DNA of 64,000 nt, from contig CAJUND010000013.1 of assembly GCA_910587655.1 (NCBI GenBank), forward strand, positions 15,831 to 79,830, given 5' to 3'. Of the stretch, positions 25,932-34,949 are shown in pieces; the stretch's first letter is position 1; each line of letters opens with the position of its first letter. Source of the DNA: an uncultured Agathobacter sp. (GTDB taxonomy: Bacteria; Bacillota; Clostridia; Lachnospirales; Lachnospiraceae). A program made the position numbers and the translations under genes. Under the pieces are notes generated by a model. The model saw only the letters and a list, made by a program, of their open reading frames with translations, was not told the DNA's origin and made no database searches.

Positions 25932-26939
25932 ATGGCAAAAGATGTGACCCTCGCAGATATTGCGGAAAAGGTTGGCGTAAGTACAGTTGCGGTGTCCAAG
26001 GCGCTGTCCGGCAAAGCCGGTGTCAGCGATGAGCTGAGAATGCGGATTAAGACCATTGCGGAAGAAATGGGCTATATCCCCGGAACATACCGGAAAGCAG
26101 CAGTGGAAACCGGAAATATCGGGGTTATTGTGCCGGAGCAGTATTATGGATATTCCGTATCCTTTTATGGAAAACTGTATGAACTGGTCGTGCGGGCGCT
26201 GTATGACAACCAGTATTACGGGATTCTTGAAATACTGGGAAAGGATGCGGAAAAAGAAAGAGAACTTCCGCGTGTGATGCAGGAAGGAAAAGTGGACGGA
26301 CTGATTTTTCTGGGGCAGATGGCGGAAGGCTATATCCGTGCAATGGTGGAACAGACAAACCTGCCTGTGTTTTTTCTGGACACCTACATGCCGTCAGTAA
26401 TGCTGGATACGGTAATTTCCGACGGCTATTACGGCATGTACATGCTGACAAATTATCTGATTAACCGGGGGCATAAAAGAATCGCATATGTCGGGAGCGT
26501 GGAAGCAACCAGCAGTATTGCTGACCGTTTCTGGGGATACCGGAGGGCGCTGCGGGAGTTCCATATTCCGTTTCAGGAAGAGTGGGAGATTCCCGACCGC
26601 GATGAAAAGGACCGGACATTTGATAAGATTATCACGGAGCATCAGGGAGTGGACGCCTATGTGTGCAACTGCGACTATACAGCGTTTACCGTAATTAATG
26701 ACCTGGAAGAACTGGGGCTTCGGGTGCCGGAGGATGTTTCAGTTGTGGGATTTGATAATTTTCTTCCGGTACATATGGACAGCGGACGGATTACCTCGTA
26801 TGAAGTTGATGTGGAACATATGGCGGACCTTTGCGTAAAGTCCTTAATAAAAAAAATAAAGAACAGGAAGTATACAAAAGGCGTACAGATTGTAACCGGG
26901 GAGATTATAGAGAAACAGTCGGTATATGACAGAAGATGA
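25932..26939 (+). CDS. LacI-family transcriptional regulator
   Basis: A 335-residue LacI/GalR repressor. The DNA-binding head VTLADIAEKVGVSTVAVSKALSGKAGVS is followed by the hinge and a periplasmic-binding-protein-like effector domain (GNIGVIVPEQYYG, NRGHKRIAYVGS, VDAYVCNCDYTAF, VPEDVSVVGFDN). I use the ATG at 25932, which has AGGAG eight bases upstream. A GTG three codons earlier overlaps that site. It probably represses the adjacent oligosaccharide operon. Confidence 0.92.
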   Translation: MAKDVTLADIAEKVGVSTVAVSKALSGKAGVSDELRMRIKTIAEEMGYIPGTYRKAAVETGNIGVIVPEQYYGYSVSFYGKLYELVVRALYDNQYYGILEILGKDAEKERELPRVMQEGKVDGLIFLGQMAEGYIRAMVEQTNLPVFFLDTYMPSVMLDTVISDGYYGMYMLTNYLINRGHKRIAYVGSVEATSSIADRFWGYRRALREFHIPFQEEWEIPDRDEKDRTFDKIITEHQGVDAYVCNCDYTAFTVINDLEELGLRVPEDVSVVGFDNFLPVHMDSGRITSYEVDVEHMADLCVKSLIKKIKNRKYTKGVQIVTGEIIEKQSVYDRR

Positions 26940-26964
26940 AAATACATATATGGGACAGACAGAG

Positions 26965-26995
26965 GGCGATGCATTTATGCATTGCCTTATTTTTT
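26965..26995 (+). terminator. Terminator after the LacI-family gene
   Basis: GGCGATGCA/TGCATTGCC (one G-T pair) with loop TTTA, followed by TTATTTTTT. It separates the regulator from the importer operon, which therefore has its own promoter. Confidence 0.85.
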
Positions 26996-27010
26996 GGTAA
27001 TTAATTGGAT

Positions 27011-27045
27011 GTTAATTTCATTTATTAACGATATGCTAATATAAT
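27011..27045 (+). promoter_or_regulatory. Promoter and candidate operator of the glycan importer operon
   Basis: TATAAT at 27040-27045 with a weak TTCATT -35 (27017-27022), 17 bases apart. The inverted repeat GTTAAT/ATTAAC (27011-27029) covers the -35 box, which would suit repression by the LacI-family protein encoded just upstream. The repeat is AT-only apart from its ends, so this assignment is tentative. Confidence 0.5.
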
Positions 27046-27089
27046 TAATAAACATAAAATAAGTTAATTAAATCAGAGGAGGAAAAAGA

Positions 27090-28507
27090 ATGAAGTTAAA
27101 AAAATGGCAGCTCTTGGACTGGCGGCAGTAATGTCACTGACCGCTGTTGCATGCGGGGAAACCGGTGAGGAAAAGAAACCGGATTCTTCCCAGAAAGACC
27201 AGACATCCCAGGCAGATGGCAAAGACCTTGCAGGAACAACAATCCGGGTTTACACACATACCGGAAACCGCGTGCTCGGTGAGGAGAAAAAGGATGATGA
27301 CGGAAATACATACCGTGATGAATCCTCTGCTTATCTGGCACAGCTTGCCGAGAAATTCACGGATGAAACCGGAATTAAGGTGGAGCTTAATGTAGTGACA
27401 AACGAGGATGAAATCAGGCCGCTGTTCCAGGTGGAGGATCCTACGGTGGATGTATTTACCTGTCCGAACTGGTCGCTGGAAGAGTGGGCGCAGTACACAG
27501 AACCGTACTGTACACTGGATGAAGGCAGGGAAGTTTACGGTGAATATGCAGACGCAATGCCAAACGACGGAAAAAACATTTTTTCCATTATGCCGGGACG
27601 TGCATATAACCAGGCGGTAGTTTACAACGAAGAAGTGATTAAGGCAGCAGGCTATGACGAGATTCCGGGAACACTGGATGAGTTTAACAAGATGTGTGAA
27701 AAGATTAAAGGAAACGGGGTTACACCGATTTCTTTACACAGAGTGGAAAACTGGCCGCTGGCAACCGTGCAGGATTTTGCAGGATATGTGGCAGGTGATG
27801 CAAACGTATTTGCAGAGTGCTTAAAGACAGAAAATCCGTTCAGTGAGGAAGCACCGTTTGGAAAGACCATTAAGATGTATACCGAGTGGAAGGCAAAAGG
27901 ATATTTTGAGCCGGAAGTTTACACAGACTTTGGTGTGGCTATGGACAGTGTGGCATATGGAAAATCAGGAATGATGCTTTTTGGTTCATGGGTTGTTCCG
28001 CAGATTCAGGGACGTGTGCCGAAGGGAACGGATCCGTCCATTATTAAGTTTGCCCCGGCGCCGGATTTCGGTGCAGGAAGATACGTGCTTGCAGCTCCTG
28101 CGGACAACTGGGCAATTTCCAAATTCTCAGAGAACAAGGAGGCAGCAAGACAGTTTATCGAGTACATAGCCGATGATGCACAGTTTATCGCTGACAGCGG
28201 ATTTATTGCAAATAAAAAGGGTGTAACGCCGATTGTACCGGAACTTTATTCCATCATTGACAAGCAGGTGGAAGACGGAACATGTACTGCTTTATTATCT
28301 CCTGCAACAGATGACAACACGATTGCAAACCAGGATATCCTGACAGAAGCAGGCTTATGGGCTGATTACAAATATGTGGGTCTTCTGTTCGATGCGCTGG
28401 ATGTAACCAAGCCGGATGACTGGTCCGCATATGACAAGCAGGTGGAGACACAGAACAAAGCTTATGCGGAATACAAAGAAGAACTTGGACTGGAATGGAA
28501 AGAGTAA
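27090..28507 (+). pseudogene. Sugar ABC transporter substrate-binding lipoprotein, frame broken at a poly-A
   Basis: A family 1 sugar-binding lipoprotein (about 470 residues; AACGET-type lipobox, TIRVYTHTGNR, FTCPNWSLEEW, IMPGRAYNQAVVYNEEVI, PADNWAISKFSENKEAARQFIEYI). The strong AGGAGG site fits the ATG at 27090 (MKLKK..), but that frame stops after 13 codons. The signal peptide continues in the frame from 27104 (MAALGLAAVM). One more A in the seven-A run at 27098-27104 would join them as MKLKKMAALGLAAVM. Starting at 27104 alone is possible but its ribosome site is too far away and the basic N-region is lost. The gene is probably functional if the run is miscalled or slips. Confidence 0.82.
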
Positions 28508-28524
28508 CCATAAATCAATGTGGT

Positions 28525-28545
28525 GGGGCTGTAAAAAACAGCCCC
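28525..28545 (+). promoter_or_regulatory. Intercistronic hairpin
   Basis: GGGGCTGT/ACAGCCCC with an all-A loop, without a proper T run, lies between the binding-protein and permease genes. Such hairpins often act as 3' mRNA stabilisers or leaky terminators, so that the binding protein is made in excess over the permeases. Confidence 0.6.
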
Positions 28546-28568
28546 ATTATTAAAAAAGGGGGAAAAGT

Positions 28569-29432
28569 ATGAAACAGACAAAAAGTAGCAGGATTATGAT
28601 TGCTGCATTTTTAGTTCTTCCAATCATACATCTGCTGGTATTTTCCTATGTACCGATTATCTCAAATGTCATTTTGAGTTTCACGAATTACAGGGGAACA
28701 GGAACGCCAAGGTTTATCGGATGGAGCAACTACAAGCGTCTGCTGACAGACCCGCAGTACACGCTGCTGTTTAAGAACTGCCTGTGGTATATGCTGGTAG
28801 CCATTCCGCAGCTGGTTTTTGCGTTTGCACTTTCGATATTTGTAAACGGCAAATTCCGCGGGCTTGGCCTGTTTAAGGGGATTCTGATTATCCCTTATCT
28901 GTTAAACGGTGTAATTGTTTCCACGATTTTTATTATCTTCTTTAATAACTCCGGTACATTAAATACAATTTTAAATTCCATAGGACTGGGAGCGCTTTCC
29001 CACCAGTGGCTGCAGGATCTGAAACTGGTAAATCCGGCGATTGCATCCATCAGTATCTGGAGATATTTCGGACAGAATTTTATCATGTTCTTCGGGGCGC
29101 TGCAGACGGTTCCGGCGGAACTGTATGAAGCGGCGGCAGTGGACGGCTGCAGCAAGTGGCAGGAAATAAAATACATATCGGTTCCGGAAATTAAGAACGT
29201 ACTGTTCATCAATATTCTGTTAAGTATTTCCGGCTCCATCCAGGTATTTGAAATTCCGTACATTATGATGAACGGTTCCAATGGAACGACAACCCCTGTC
29301 ATCCAGATCCAGCAGAGCGCATTTGCGGATAACCGGCTGGGATTTGCAGCGGCACTGTCAATCCTTGTCTTTGTGGTTGTTGTTATTTCTGTCGGACTGC
29401 AGAGCATATTTAATAAAAAAGCGGAGGATTAG
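28569..29432 (+). CDS. Sugar ABC transporter permease (MalF/UgpA type)
   Basis: A 287-residue permease with six predicted transmembrane helices. The EAA loop EAAAVDGCSKWQEIKYISVPEIK, which contacts the ATPase, is intact. It is followed two bases later by the second permease. No ATPase gene is present in the cluster, so a shared MsmX-type ATPase is likely. The nearby GH5, GH9, GH130 and GH1 genes point to beta-linked gluco- or manno-oligosaccharides as substrate. Confidence 0.92.
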   Translation: MKQTKSSRIMIAAFLVLPIIHLLVFSYVPIISNVILSFTNYRGTGTPRFIGWSNYKRLLTDPQYTLLFKNCLWYMLVAIPQLVFAFALSIFVNGKFRGLGLFKGILIIPYLLNGVIVSTIFIIFFNNSGTLNTILNSIGLGALSHQWLQDLKLVNPAIASISIWRYFGQNFIMFFGALQTVPAELYEAAAVDGCSKWQEIKYISVPEIKNVLFINILLSISGSIQVFEIPYIMMNGSNGTTTPVIQIQQSAFADNRLGFAAALSILVFVVVVISVGLQSIFNKKAED

Positions 29433-29434
29433 TT

Positions 29435-30262
29435 ATGGCGAGAGAGACAAAATTATTTAAAATCGTGCGTTATATCTTTTTAACGTTATCCTGTATCTTT
29501 GTGCTGGTCCCGCTGGTTCCGCTGGTGTTTATGGCATTTAAGACAGGCGCTGAATACTCATCCACAGGTGTTCTGGAAGCACCGAAAAGCTGGCTGAATT
29601 TTTACAACTTTGCCTATGCAATCCGGGTGGGGCATCTGGGAAAGGCTCTGGTGAATACCGTAATTATTCTTGGTATTTCCCTGACAATCCAGATACTGTT
29701 TACAACCATGGTTTCCTATGTGCTCCACCGGTTTGACTTCCGCGGGAAGAAACTGATCATGACGCTGTTTACGCTTACCATGTTTATTCCGGTTGTTACC
29801 ACACAGACGGTTGTGTTCCAGATTATTTACAAGATGGGACTGGTCAGCACCCGGTTAAGCGTAATCCTTCTTTATTCGGGAGTCGGAATTGTGGGGATTT
29901 ATATTATGTTTAATATATTATCCTCAATACCAAAAGACCTGGATGAGGCGGCGCTTTTAGACGGGGCAAGCTATTTTAGTATTTACGGGAAAATTGTGCT
30001 GCCTCTGATGAAGCCGGCATGTACCACCCTGTTAATCTTAAACGGAATCGGAACATACAATGATTTCTATATTCCGAACCTTTATCTCAGGAAAGACGTA
30101 CAGACATTTACGGTTGCTCTGTATAAGTTTTTCGGAAACACGGCAACGCCGTTTGAAATCGTGGCGGCAGCCATTTTACTTGGAATTATACCAATAGGAA
30201 TTGTCTTTCTGTTTTTACAGAAGTACATTTATTACGGTCTTGCAGGAGCAGTAAAATCATGA
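29435..30262 (+). CDS. Sugar ABC transporter permease (MalG/UgpE type)
   Basis: A 275-residue permease with six helices and the EAA motif DEAALLDGASYFSIYGKIVLPLMKP. It partners the MalF-type subunit upstream and overlaps the DUF624 gene by four bases (ATGA), so importer and following genes form one operon. Confidence 0.92.
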   Translation: MARETKLFKIVRYIFLTLSCIFVLVPLVPLVFMAFKTGAEYSSTGVLEAPKSWLNFYNFAYAIRVGHLGKALVNTVIILGISLTIQILFTTMVSYVLHRFDFRGKKLIMTLFTLTMFIPVVTTQTVVFQIIYKMGLVSTRLSVILLYSGVGIVGIYIMFNILSSIPKDLDEAALLDGASYFSIYGKIVLPLMKPACTTLLILNGIGTYNDFYIPNLYLRKDVQTFTVALYKFFGNTATPFEIVAAAILLGIIPIGIVFLFLQKYIYYGLAGAVKS

Positions 30263-30833
30263 TAAAAAAATCGGTATTTTACAAAGTTTTATCGGCAGTG
30301 CATATTGTATTTTTCACAAGCATCCTCTGCTTTGGAATGATATTTTTATCAGGCTCACTGCTTATGGTTCCGTCATTATGCGCGGCTTTTCAGATTGGAA
30401 AAGCCGCGATGTATGAAGGGCTGGATATTACAGACAGCTTTGTACTGGCCTTTTTCAGAAATTTTAAAAAATTTCTGGGAATGGAGCGCTTTGTCCCGGT
30501 TAATCTTATCATGCTTTTAAATCTTGCCGGGATGTATTTTGCGCCGGATACGCTGTTTTTGTAAGTGATAAATTCCGGCTGGAGGAAGCGGCAGTTGCAA
30601 TGCTGGTAAAGCCGCTGTCTGTTTTGTCCATATTTACGGCAATGCTGCTTTTAACATATTTCTTTTCAGGGCTTGTTGCAGCAGTGCTGGTACTGATGGG
30701 TACGTTCTTTTTATTTGTCATAGAACTTGTCATTTTTATGACGATGCTGAAGTACCGCCAGATGTCAGGACAGCTCGACGAAGGGGATAAATATGCATAT
30801 ATGCTTGACAGAAGAAGCGGCAGGGAGAAGTAA
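30259..30833 (+). pseudogene. DUF624 (YesL-like) membrane protein, split by a -1 frameshift
   Basis: DUF624 proteins (about 190-210 residues, four to five helices) are common in carbohydrate-transport operons. The first part (30259-30564) runs through GKAAMYEGLDITDSFVLAFFRNFKKF to FAPDTLFL and stops. The next frame continues VSDKFRLEEAAVAMLVKPLSVLS to the end at 30833. One T missing from the T run at about 30555-30560 accounts for the break. The 77-residue open frame from 30600 is only the tail. Function of the family is unknown. Confidence 0.78.
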
Positions 30834-32537
30834 ATGAATATCTATGTAAACCAGCTGGGCTATATGGCAAAGGGCAGAAAAAGGGCAGTGCTTGCGCTGG
30901 ATGCGCAGGCATTTTCTGCAGAAAAAGATATTACGGTCTTTATCATCGGACAAAACAGGGAACACTGCGTGTTCAGAAAAAATGCGGTTTTTGCGGGAAT
31001 TGACAAGGCGTCTTCTGATGCTGTATGGCAGGTGGATTTTACAGAGTTTACGGTGAAGGGAAGATACCGGCTGGCAGCATCCGGAGTTTTTTCAGCCAGT
31101 TTCGAAATTAGTGACGACCTGTATAAAAATCTTCTTACGCCGCTGGCAAAAACTTATTATTATCAGCGGTGCGGTATGGAGCTGGAAGAAAAATATGCAG
31201 GAATTTTTAAGAGGAAATGCTGTCACCGGGAAAAGGCGCTGCTTTTAGAAGACTATCAGAAAAAGCAGTCCGGCATGAATCCGGAGCCTGTACAAAGTTA
31301 TGACGTGACAGGAGGATGGCATGACGCCGGGGATTACGGCAGATACACAACGCCGGCAGCAACAGCCACTGCACATCTTTTATATGCGTGGAAATGGTTT
31401 CCGGAAAGCTTTCAAAAAAGTCTGGATATTCCGGAGAGCGGAAGCGGTATGGCAGATATTTTGTGTGAGTGCCGGTATGAGCTGCACTGGCTTCTTAAAA
31501 TGCAGAGGGAAGATGGCGGAGTCTTTCATAAGCTGACCTCGATGCGTCATGCTAATTTTGTAATGCCATGCAGGGACAGGCGGCAGATGATACTGTTTCC
31601 GGTATCTTCATACGCAACAGCAGCTTTTGCGGCAGTGACAGCCCTGGCAGCAAGGGTTTTCCGGTCATATGACGGTGCATTTTCCGGGAGTCTGCTTGCT
31701 GCGTCCCTGAAGGCATGGATGTGGCTGGAAGAGAATGTGCAGATTGTGGATTTCCATAATCCCAGAGGATGTAATACCGGGGAGTACGGGGATGACAGTG
31801 ATACGGATGAACGCTTGTGGGCAGCCGCAGAATTATACCGGAGTACAGGGGACCGTTCATTTCTGGAAAAAGCAGAAAACCTGAAACGGCAGTGCGGTCA
31901 TGAACCGGGGATTGGCTGGCGGAATGTTTCCGGACTGGCAGGATTTGCGCTTCTGGAGGATGAAATCAGGGATGGGAAAATGACGGCTGAAGCTGATGGT
32001 TTTTATACAGAAAGCAGACTGAAACAGCAGTATCGTATCCAGTTTATGAAAGAGGCCCAAAAGGCGTTTGTACTCAGTAAAAAGAGCGGCTATATGGCAG
32101 CCATGGAAAGTGAAGAATTTGAATGGGGAAGCAACATGCTGCTTCTGACCAGGGGAATGTATCTTGCCGTTGCATGGAAGCTGTGCCGTAAACAGGAGTA
32201 TCTGGATACAGTCATCAGGCAGATGGATTACCTGCTGGGGATCAATGCATCAGGCTACAGTTATGTAAGCGGTATTGGAGAAAAATCAGTCCAAAATATA
32301 CACAACCGGATTACAGTATCCAGTGGAAACAGTGAGATTATTCCCGGATATATCTCCGGCGGGGCAAACAGCCGGCCGGTGGACGAGAAGGCAGAATGGC
32401 TGATTGAACCGGGAACTCCGCCGATGAAATGTTTTCTGGATCTCTGGGAGTGCTATTCCCTGAATGAAGTAACGATTTACTGGAACAGCCCTGCTGTTTT
32501 TCTTACGGCATTTCTGGGCAGTCCGGAGCTGGAATGA
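30834..32537 (+). CDS. GH9 glycoside hydrolase without signal peptide
   Basis: A 567-residue family 9 enzyme. Residues 1-90 form the Ig-like CelD_N domain (VNQLGYMAKGRKRAVL). The (alpha/alpha)6 catalytic domain follows, with GGWHDAGDYGRY carrying the catalytic Asp pair, INASGYSYVSGIGEKSVQNIHNR, and NEVTIYWNSP carrying the general acid Glu near the C-terminus. There is no signal peptide or lipobox, so it should act in the cytosol on imported oligosaccharides, as known for some GH9 exo-beta-glucosidases, rather than on cellulose outside. It begins next to the stop of the DUF624 gene. Confidence 0.9.
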   Translation: MNIYVNQLGYMAKGRKRAVLALDAQAFSAEKDITVFIIGQNREHCVFRKNAVFAGIDKASSDAVWQVDFTEFTVKGRYRLAASGVFSASFEISDDLYKNLLTPLAKTYYYQRCGMELEEKYAGIFKRKCCHREKALLLEDYQKKQSGMNPEPVQSYDVTGGWHDAGDYGRYTTPAATATAHLLYAWKWFPESFQKSLDIPESGSGMADILCECRYELHWLLKMQREDGGVFHKLTSMRHANFVMPCRDRRQMILFPVSSYATAAFAAVTALAARVFRSYDGAFSGSLLAASLKAWMWLEENVQIVDFHNPRGCNTGEYGDDSDTDERLWAAAELYRSTGDRSFLEKAENLKRQCGHEPGIGWRNVSGLAGFALLEDEIRDGKMTAEADGFYTESRLKQQYRIQFMKEAQKAFVLSKKSGYMAAMESEEFEWGSNMLLLTRGMYLAVAWKLCRKQEYLDTVIRQMDYLLGINASGYSYVSGIGEKSVQNIHNRITVSSGNSEIIPGYISGGANSRPVDEKAEWLIEPGTPPMKCFLDLWECYSLNEVTIYWNSPAVFLTAFLGSPELE

Positions 32538-32574
32538 AGTTATGAAAAATAAAATAAAGGAACAGGTGAAAGAA

Positions 32575-33333
32575 ATGAGCAAAGTAAGAATTATTGGAAA
32601 CGATGTACCGGAAATGCCATGGCAGGAGCGTCCGGCAGAGAACCGGACAAACCTGCCGCTGTGGCGGTACCGGGAAAATCCGATTATCGGAAGGAATCCC
32701 GTTGAGGGAGTTGCACGGATTTTTAACAGTGCAGTCATACCGTATGAGGGAGCATATATCGGGGTCTTCCGCGGGGAACAGACAAACGGGATTTCCTTTA
32801 TTTATCTGGGAAGAAGCAAAGACGGCATCCACTGGGATTTTGAAAAGGATAAAATCAGGTTTGTGGATGAAGAGGGAAACGAATTCATGCCGCGTTATGC
32901 ATATGACCCAAGACTGGTAAAACTGGAAGACACCTATTATATCATATGGTGCCAGGATTTTTACGGCGCAGCGCCGATTGAGACTTCCGAGGGCTGGCTT
33001 CTTTTTTACCATGGAGTGAGCGGGACCTGCAACGGTTATGTATACAGTATCGGCGGTGCGATTCTGGATATTGATAATCCGTCCGTGGTAAAGTACCGGT
33101 GTGAAACATTTCTTATGACGCCGGAGGAATGGTATGAGGAACGCGGCTTTGTGCCGAATGTAACATTTCCGTGCGCGACTATCGAGGACGCGGCAAGCGG
33201 AAGGATTGCCATATATTACGGAGCGGCGGATTCCTATGTGGGCCTTGCCTTTACAAGGATCGACGAGGTGGTTTCCTATATTAAGGAACACAGCGTTCTC
33301 ACAGAAGAAGACACGGAAACCGGAAAAAGATAA
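32575..33333 (+). CDS. GH130 mannoside phosphorylase with an internal deletion
   Basis: Family 130 enzymes phosphorolyse beta-mannosides (mannosylglucose or mannooligosaccharides). VRIIGNDVPEMPWQERP, RYRENPIIGR, VFNSAV-type FNSAVIPYEG and the catalytic-Asp motif AYDPRLVKLEDTYYI are present, as is the C-terminal APIETSEGWLLFYHGVSG..YSIGGAILD. Between CQDFYGA and PIETSEGW about 75 residues that relatives carry are missing, including phosphate-binding positions, without loss of frame. The usual length is 320-390 residues against ~252 here. The ATG at 32542 is an alternative start. The ATG at 32575 has AGGTG close by. Activity is doubtful. Confidence 0.8.
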   Translation: MSKVRIIGNDVPEMPWQERPAENRTNLPLWRYRENPIIGRNPVEGVARIFNSAVIPYEGAYIGVFRGEQTNGISFIYLGRSKDGIHWDFEKDKIRFVDEEGNEFMPRYAYDPRLVKLEDTYYIIWCQDFYGAAPIETSEGWLLFYHGVSGTCNGYVYSIGGAILDIDNPSVVKYRCETFLMTPEEWYEERGFVPNVTFPCATIEDAASGRIAIYYGAADSYVGLAFTRIDEVVSYIKEHSVLTEEDTETGKR

Positions 33334-33360
33334 TCTTTTAGAAAAAGGTGGGAAATTAAT

Positions 33361-34716
33361 ATGGGATTTCGCAGTGATTTTGTATGGGGAGCTGCCACAA
33401 GCTCCTACCAGATTGAAGGTTCTGAAAATGGAAGTGGAAAAGGAGAAAATATCTGGGATGTTTTCGTAAGGGAGCCGGGGCGGATTTATGAAGGTCATAC
33501 GGGACTTAAGGCATGTGACCACTATAACCGTTTCCGTGAAGATGTAAAAATTATGAAAGAAATCGGGCTTAAGGCATACCGTTTTTCCATCGACTGGACG
33601 AGAATCATACCGGAAGGAACCGGGGCAGTGAATGAAGAAGGAATCGCTTTTTACAGTGCGCTTGTTGATGAGCTGCTGGAGAACGGAATTGAGCCTTATG
33701 TGACGCTGTACCACTGGGAGCTGCCTTATGAACTGTATAAGCGCGGCGGCTGGCTGAATCCGCAGATTGCCGACTGGTTTGGGGAATATGCGAAGGTTGT
33801 TGCAGAACGTTTCAGCGACAGGGTAAAATATTTCTTTACGATAAACGAACCGCAGTGTTTTATCGGACTGGGATTTTTAAGGGCGGACCATGCGCCGGGA
33901 ATAAAAGCGCCGTACCGTGATACGTTTGAGATGGCGCATAATGTGTTAAGGGCGCATGGAAAAGCCGTGCAGATGTTAAGGCAGTATGGAAAACAGCCGC
34001 TTGTCATCGGCTATGCGCCGACAGCTTCCATGTGTTACCCTGAGAGCGAAAAACCGGAAGATATTGAAGCAGCCAGACAGGTATTCTTTTCCATGCAGGA
34101 AGACGACAGTAACTGGACATGGAATGTGGCATGGTGGTCGGATCCGGTTCTTCTTGGGAAATATCCCGAAGAAGGGCTGTGCAGATATGAAAAATATCTT
34201 CCGAAAATTACGGATGAGGATATGAAACTGATTTCTGAACCGATTGATATCTATGGTCAGAATATGTATAACGGCAGGTGCATCCGCATGGGAAAAGAAG
34301 GAAAACCGGAAGACGTCAGGAGAAAAGAAGGCAGCCCAAGGACGGCAAACGACTGGCCGGTGACACCGGAATGTATTTACTGGGGACCGAAATTTTTATA
34401 TGAGCGTTACAAAAAACCAATTTACATTACGGAAAACGGAACTTCCTGCCATGACGTGGTCTCCCTCGACGGAAAGGTACATGACCCGGCGAGAATTGAT
34501 TTTCTCGCAAGGTATCTGAAACAGCTGGAGAAAGTTTCTGACGAAGCGGATATCCGCGGCTATTTCCAGTGGTCCCTGATGGATAATTTTGAGTGGACCA
34601 GGGGATATGGCGAACGGTTCGGGCTGGTCTATGTGGACTATGAATCGCAGAAAAGAATATTAAAGGATTCCGCATACTGGTACCGGGATGTGATTCAGGC
34701 GCAGACGATTATGTAA
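33361..34716 (+). CDS. GH1 beta-glucosidase (or 6-phospho-beta-glucosidase)
   Basis: A 451-residue family 1 enzyme. FVWGAATSSYQIEG, YRFSIDWTRIIPEG, the acid/base Glu in FFTINEPQ and the nucleophile Glu in IYITENGTS are intact. The ending GYFQWSLMDNFEWTRGYGERFGL..DYESQKRILKDSAYWY is characteristic. Because the import system is an ABC transporter, not a PTS, an unphosphorylated beta-glucoside (for example cellobiose) is the more likely substrate. It is the last gene before a strong terminator. Confidence 0.93.
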   Translation: MGFRSDFVWGAATSSYQIEGSENGSGKGENIWDVFVREPGRIYEGHTGLKACDHYNRFREDVKIMKEIGLKAYRFSIDWTRIIPEGTGAVNEEGIAFYSALVDELLENGIEPYVTLYHWELPYELYKRGGWLNPQIADWFGEYAKVVAERFSDRVKYFFTINEPQCFIGLGFLRADHAPGIKAPYRDTFEMAHNVLRAHGKAVQMLRQYGKQPLVIGYAPTASMCYPESEKPEDIEAARQVFFSMQEDDSNWTWNVAWWSDPVLLGKYPEEGLCRYEKYLPKITDEDMKLISEPIDIYGQNMYNGRCIRMGKEGKPEDVRRKEGSPRTANDWPVTPECIYWGPKFLYERYKKPIYITENGTSCHDVVSLDGKVHDPARIDFLARYLKQLEKVSDEADIRGYFQWSLMDNFEWTRGYGERFGLVYVDYESQKRILKDSAYWYRDVIQAQTIM

Positions 34717-34763
34717 CCTGCGGGTGAAACTACGCGGCAGTAGTATGAAACATGAAAACTGGT

Positions 34764-34802
34764 GTGGAACTCAAAAACGAAAGTTTGAGTTCCACATTTT
34801 TT
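34764..34802 (+). terminator. Terminator of the glycan operon
   Basis: A perfect 12-bp stem GTGGAACTCAAA/TTTGAGTTCCAC with an eight-base loop followed by ATTTTTT. Confidence 0.92.
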
Positions 34803-34949
34803 AGATTGAATGTTTATGGAATCCTGCCGGGACATGCTCTGGTATTATTGTTGCAAAAAATACTGGATTATGATACTGTAATTTGCAGAGGGGACAGAGT
34901 ATTTAGTATATTGCTAAGTAATTCAAATTTAAAATCGGAGGTATGGCTT

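Noticed and set aside
32503..33714. 403-codon minus-strand open frame opposite GH130 and GH1
   Set aside because: It lies wholly antisense to two well-recognised enzymes, has no ribosome site, and the protein is rich in His, Phe and Arg as expected of a shadow frame.
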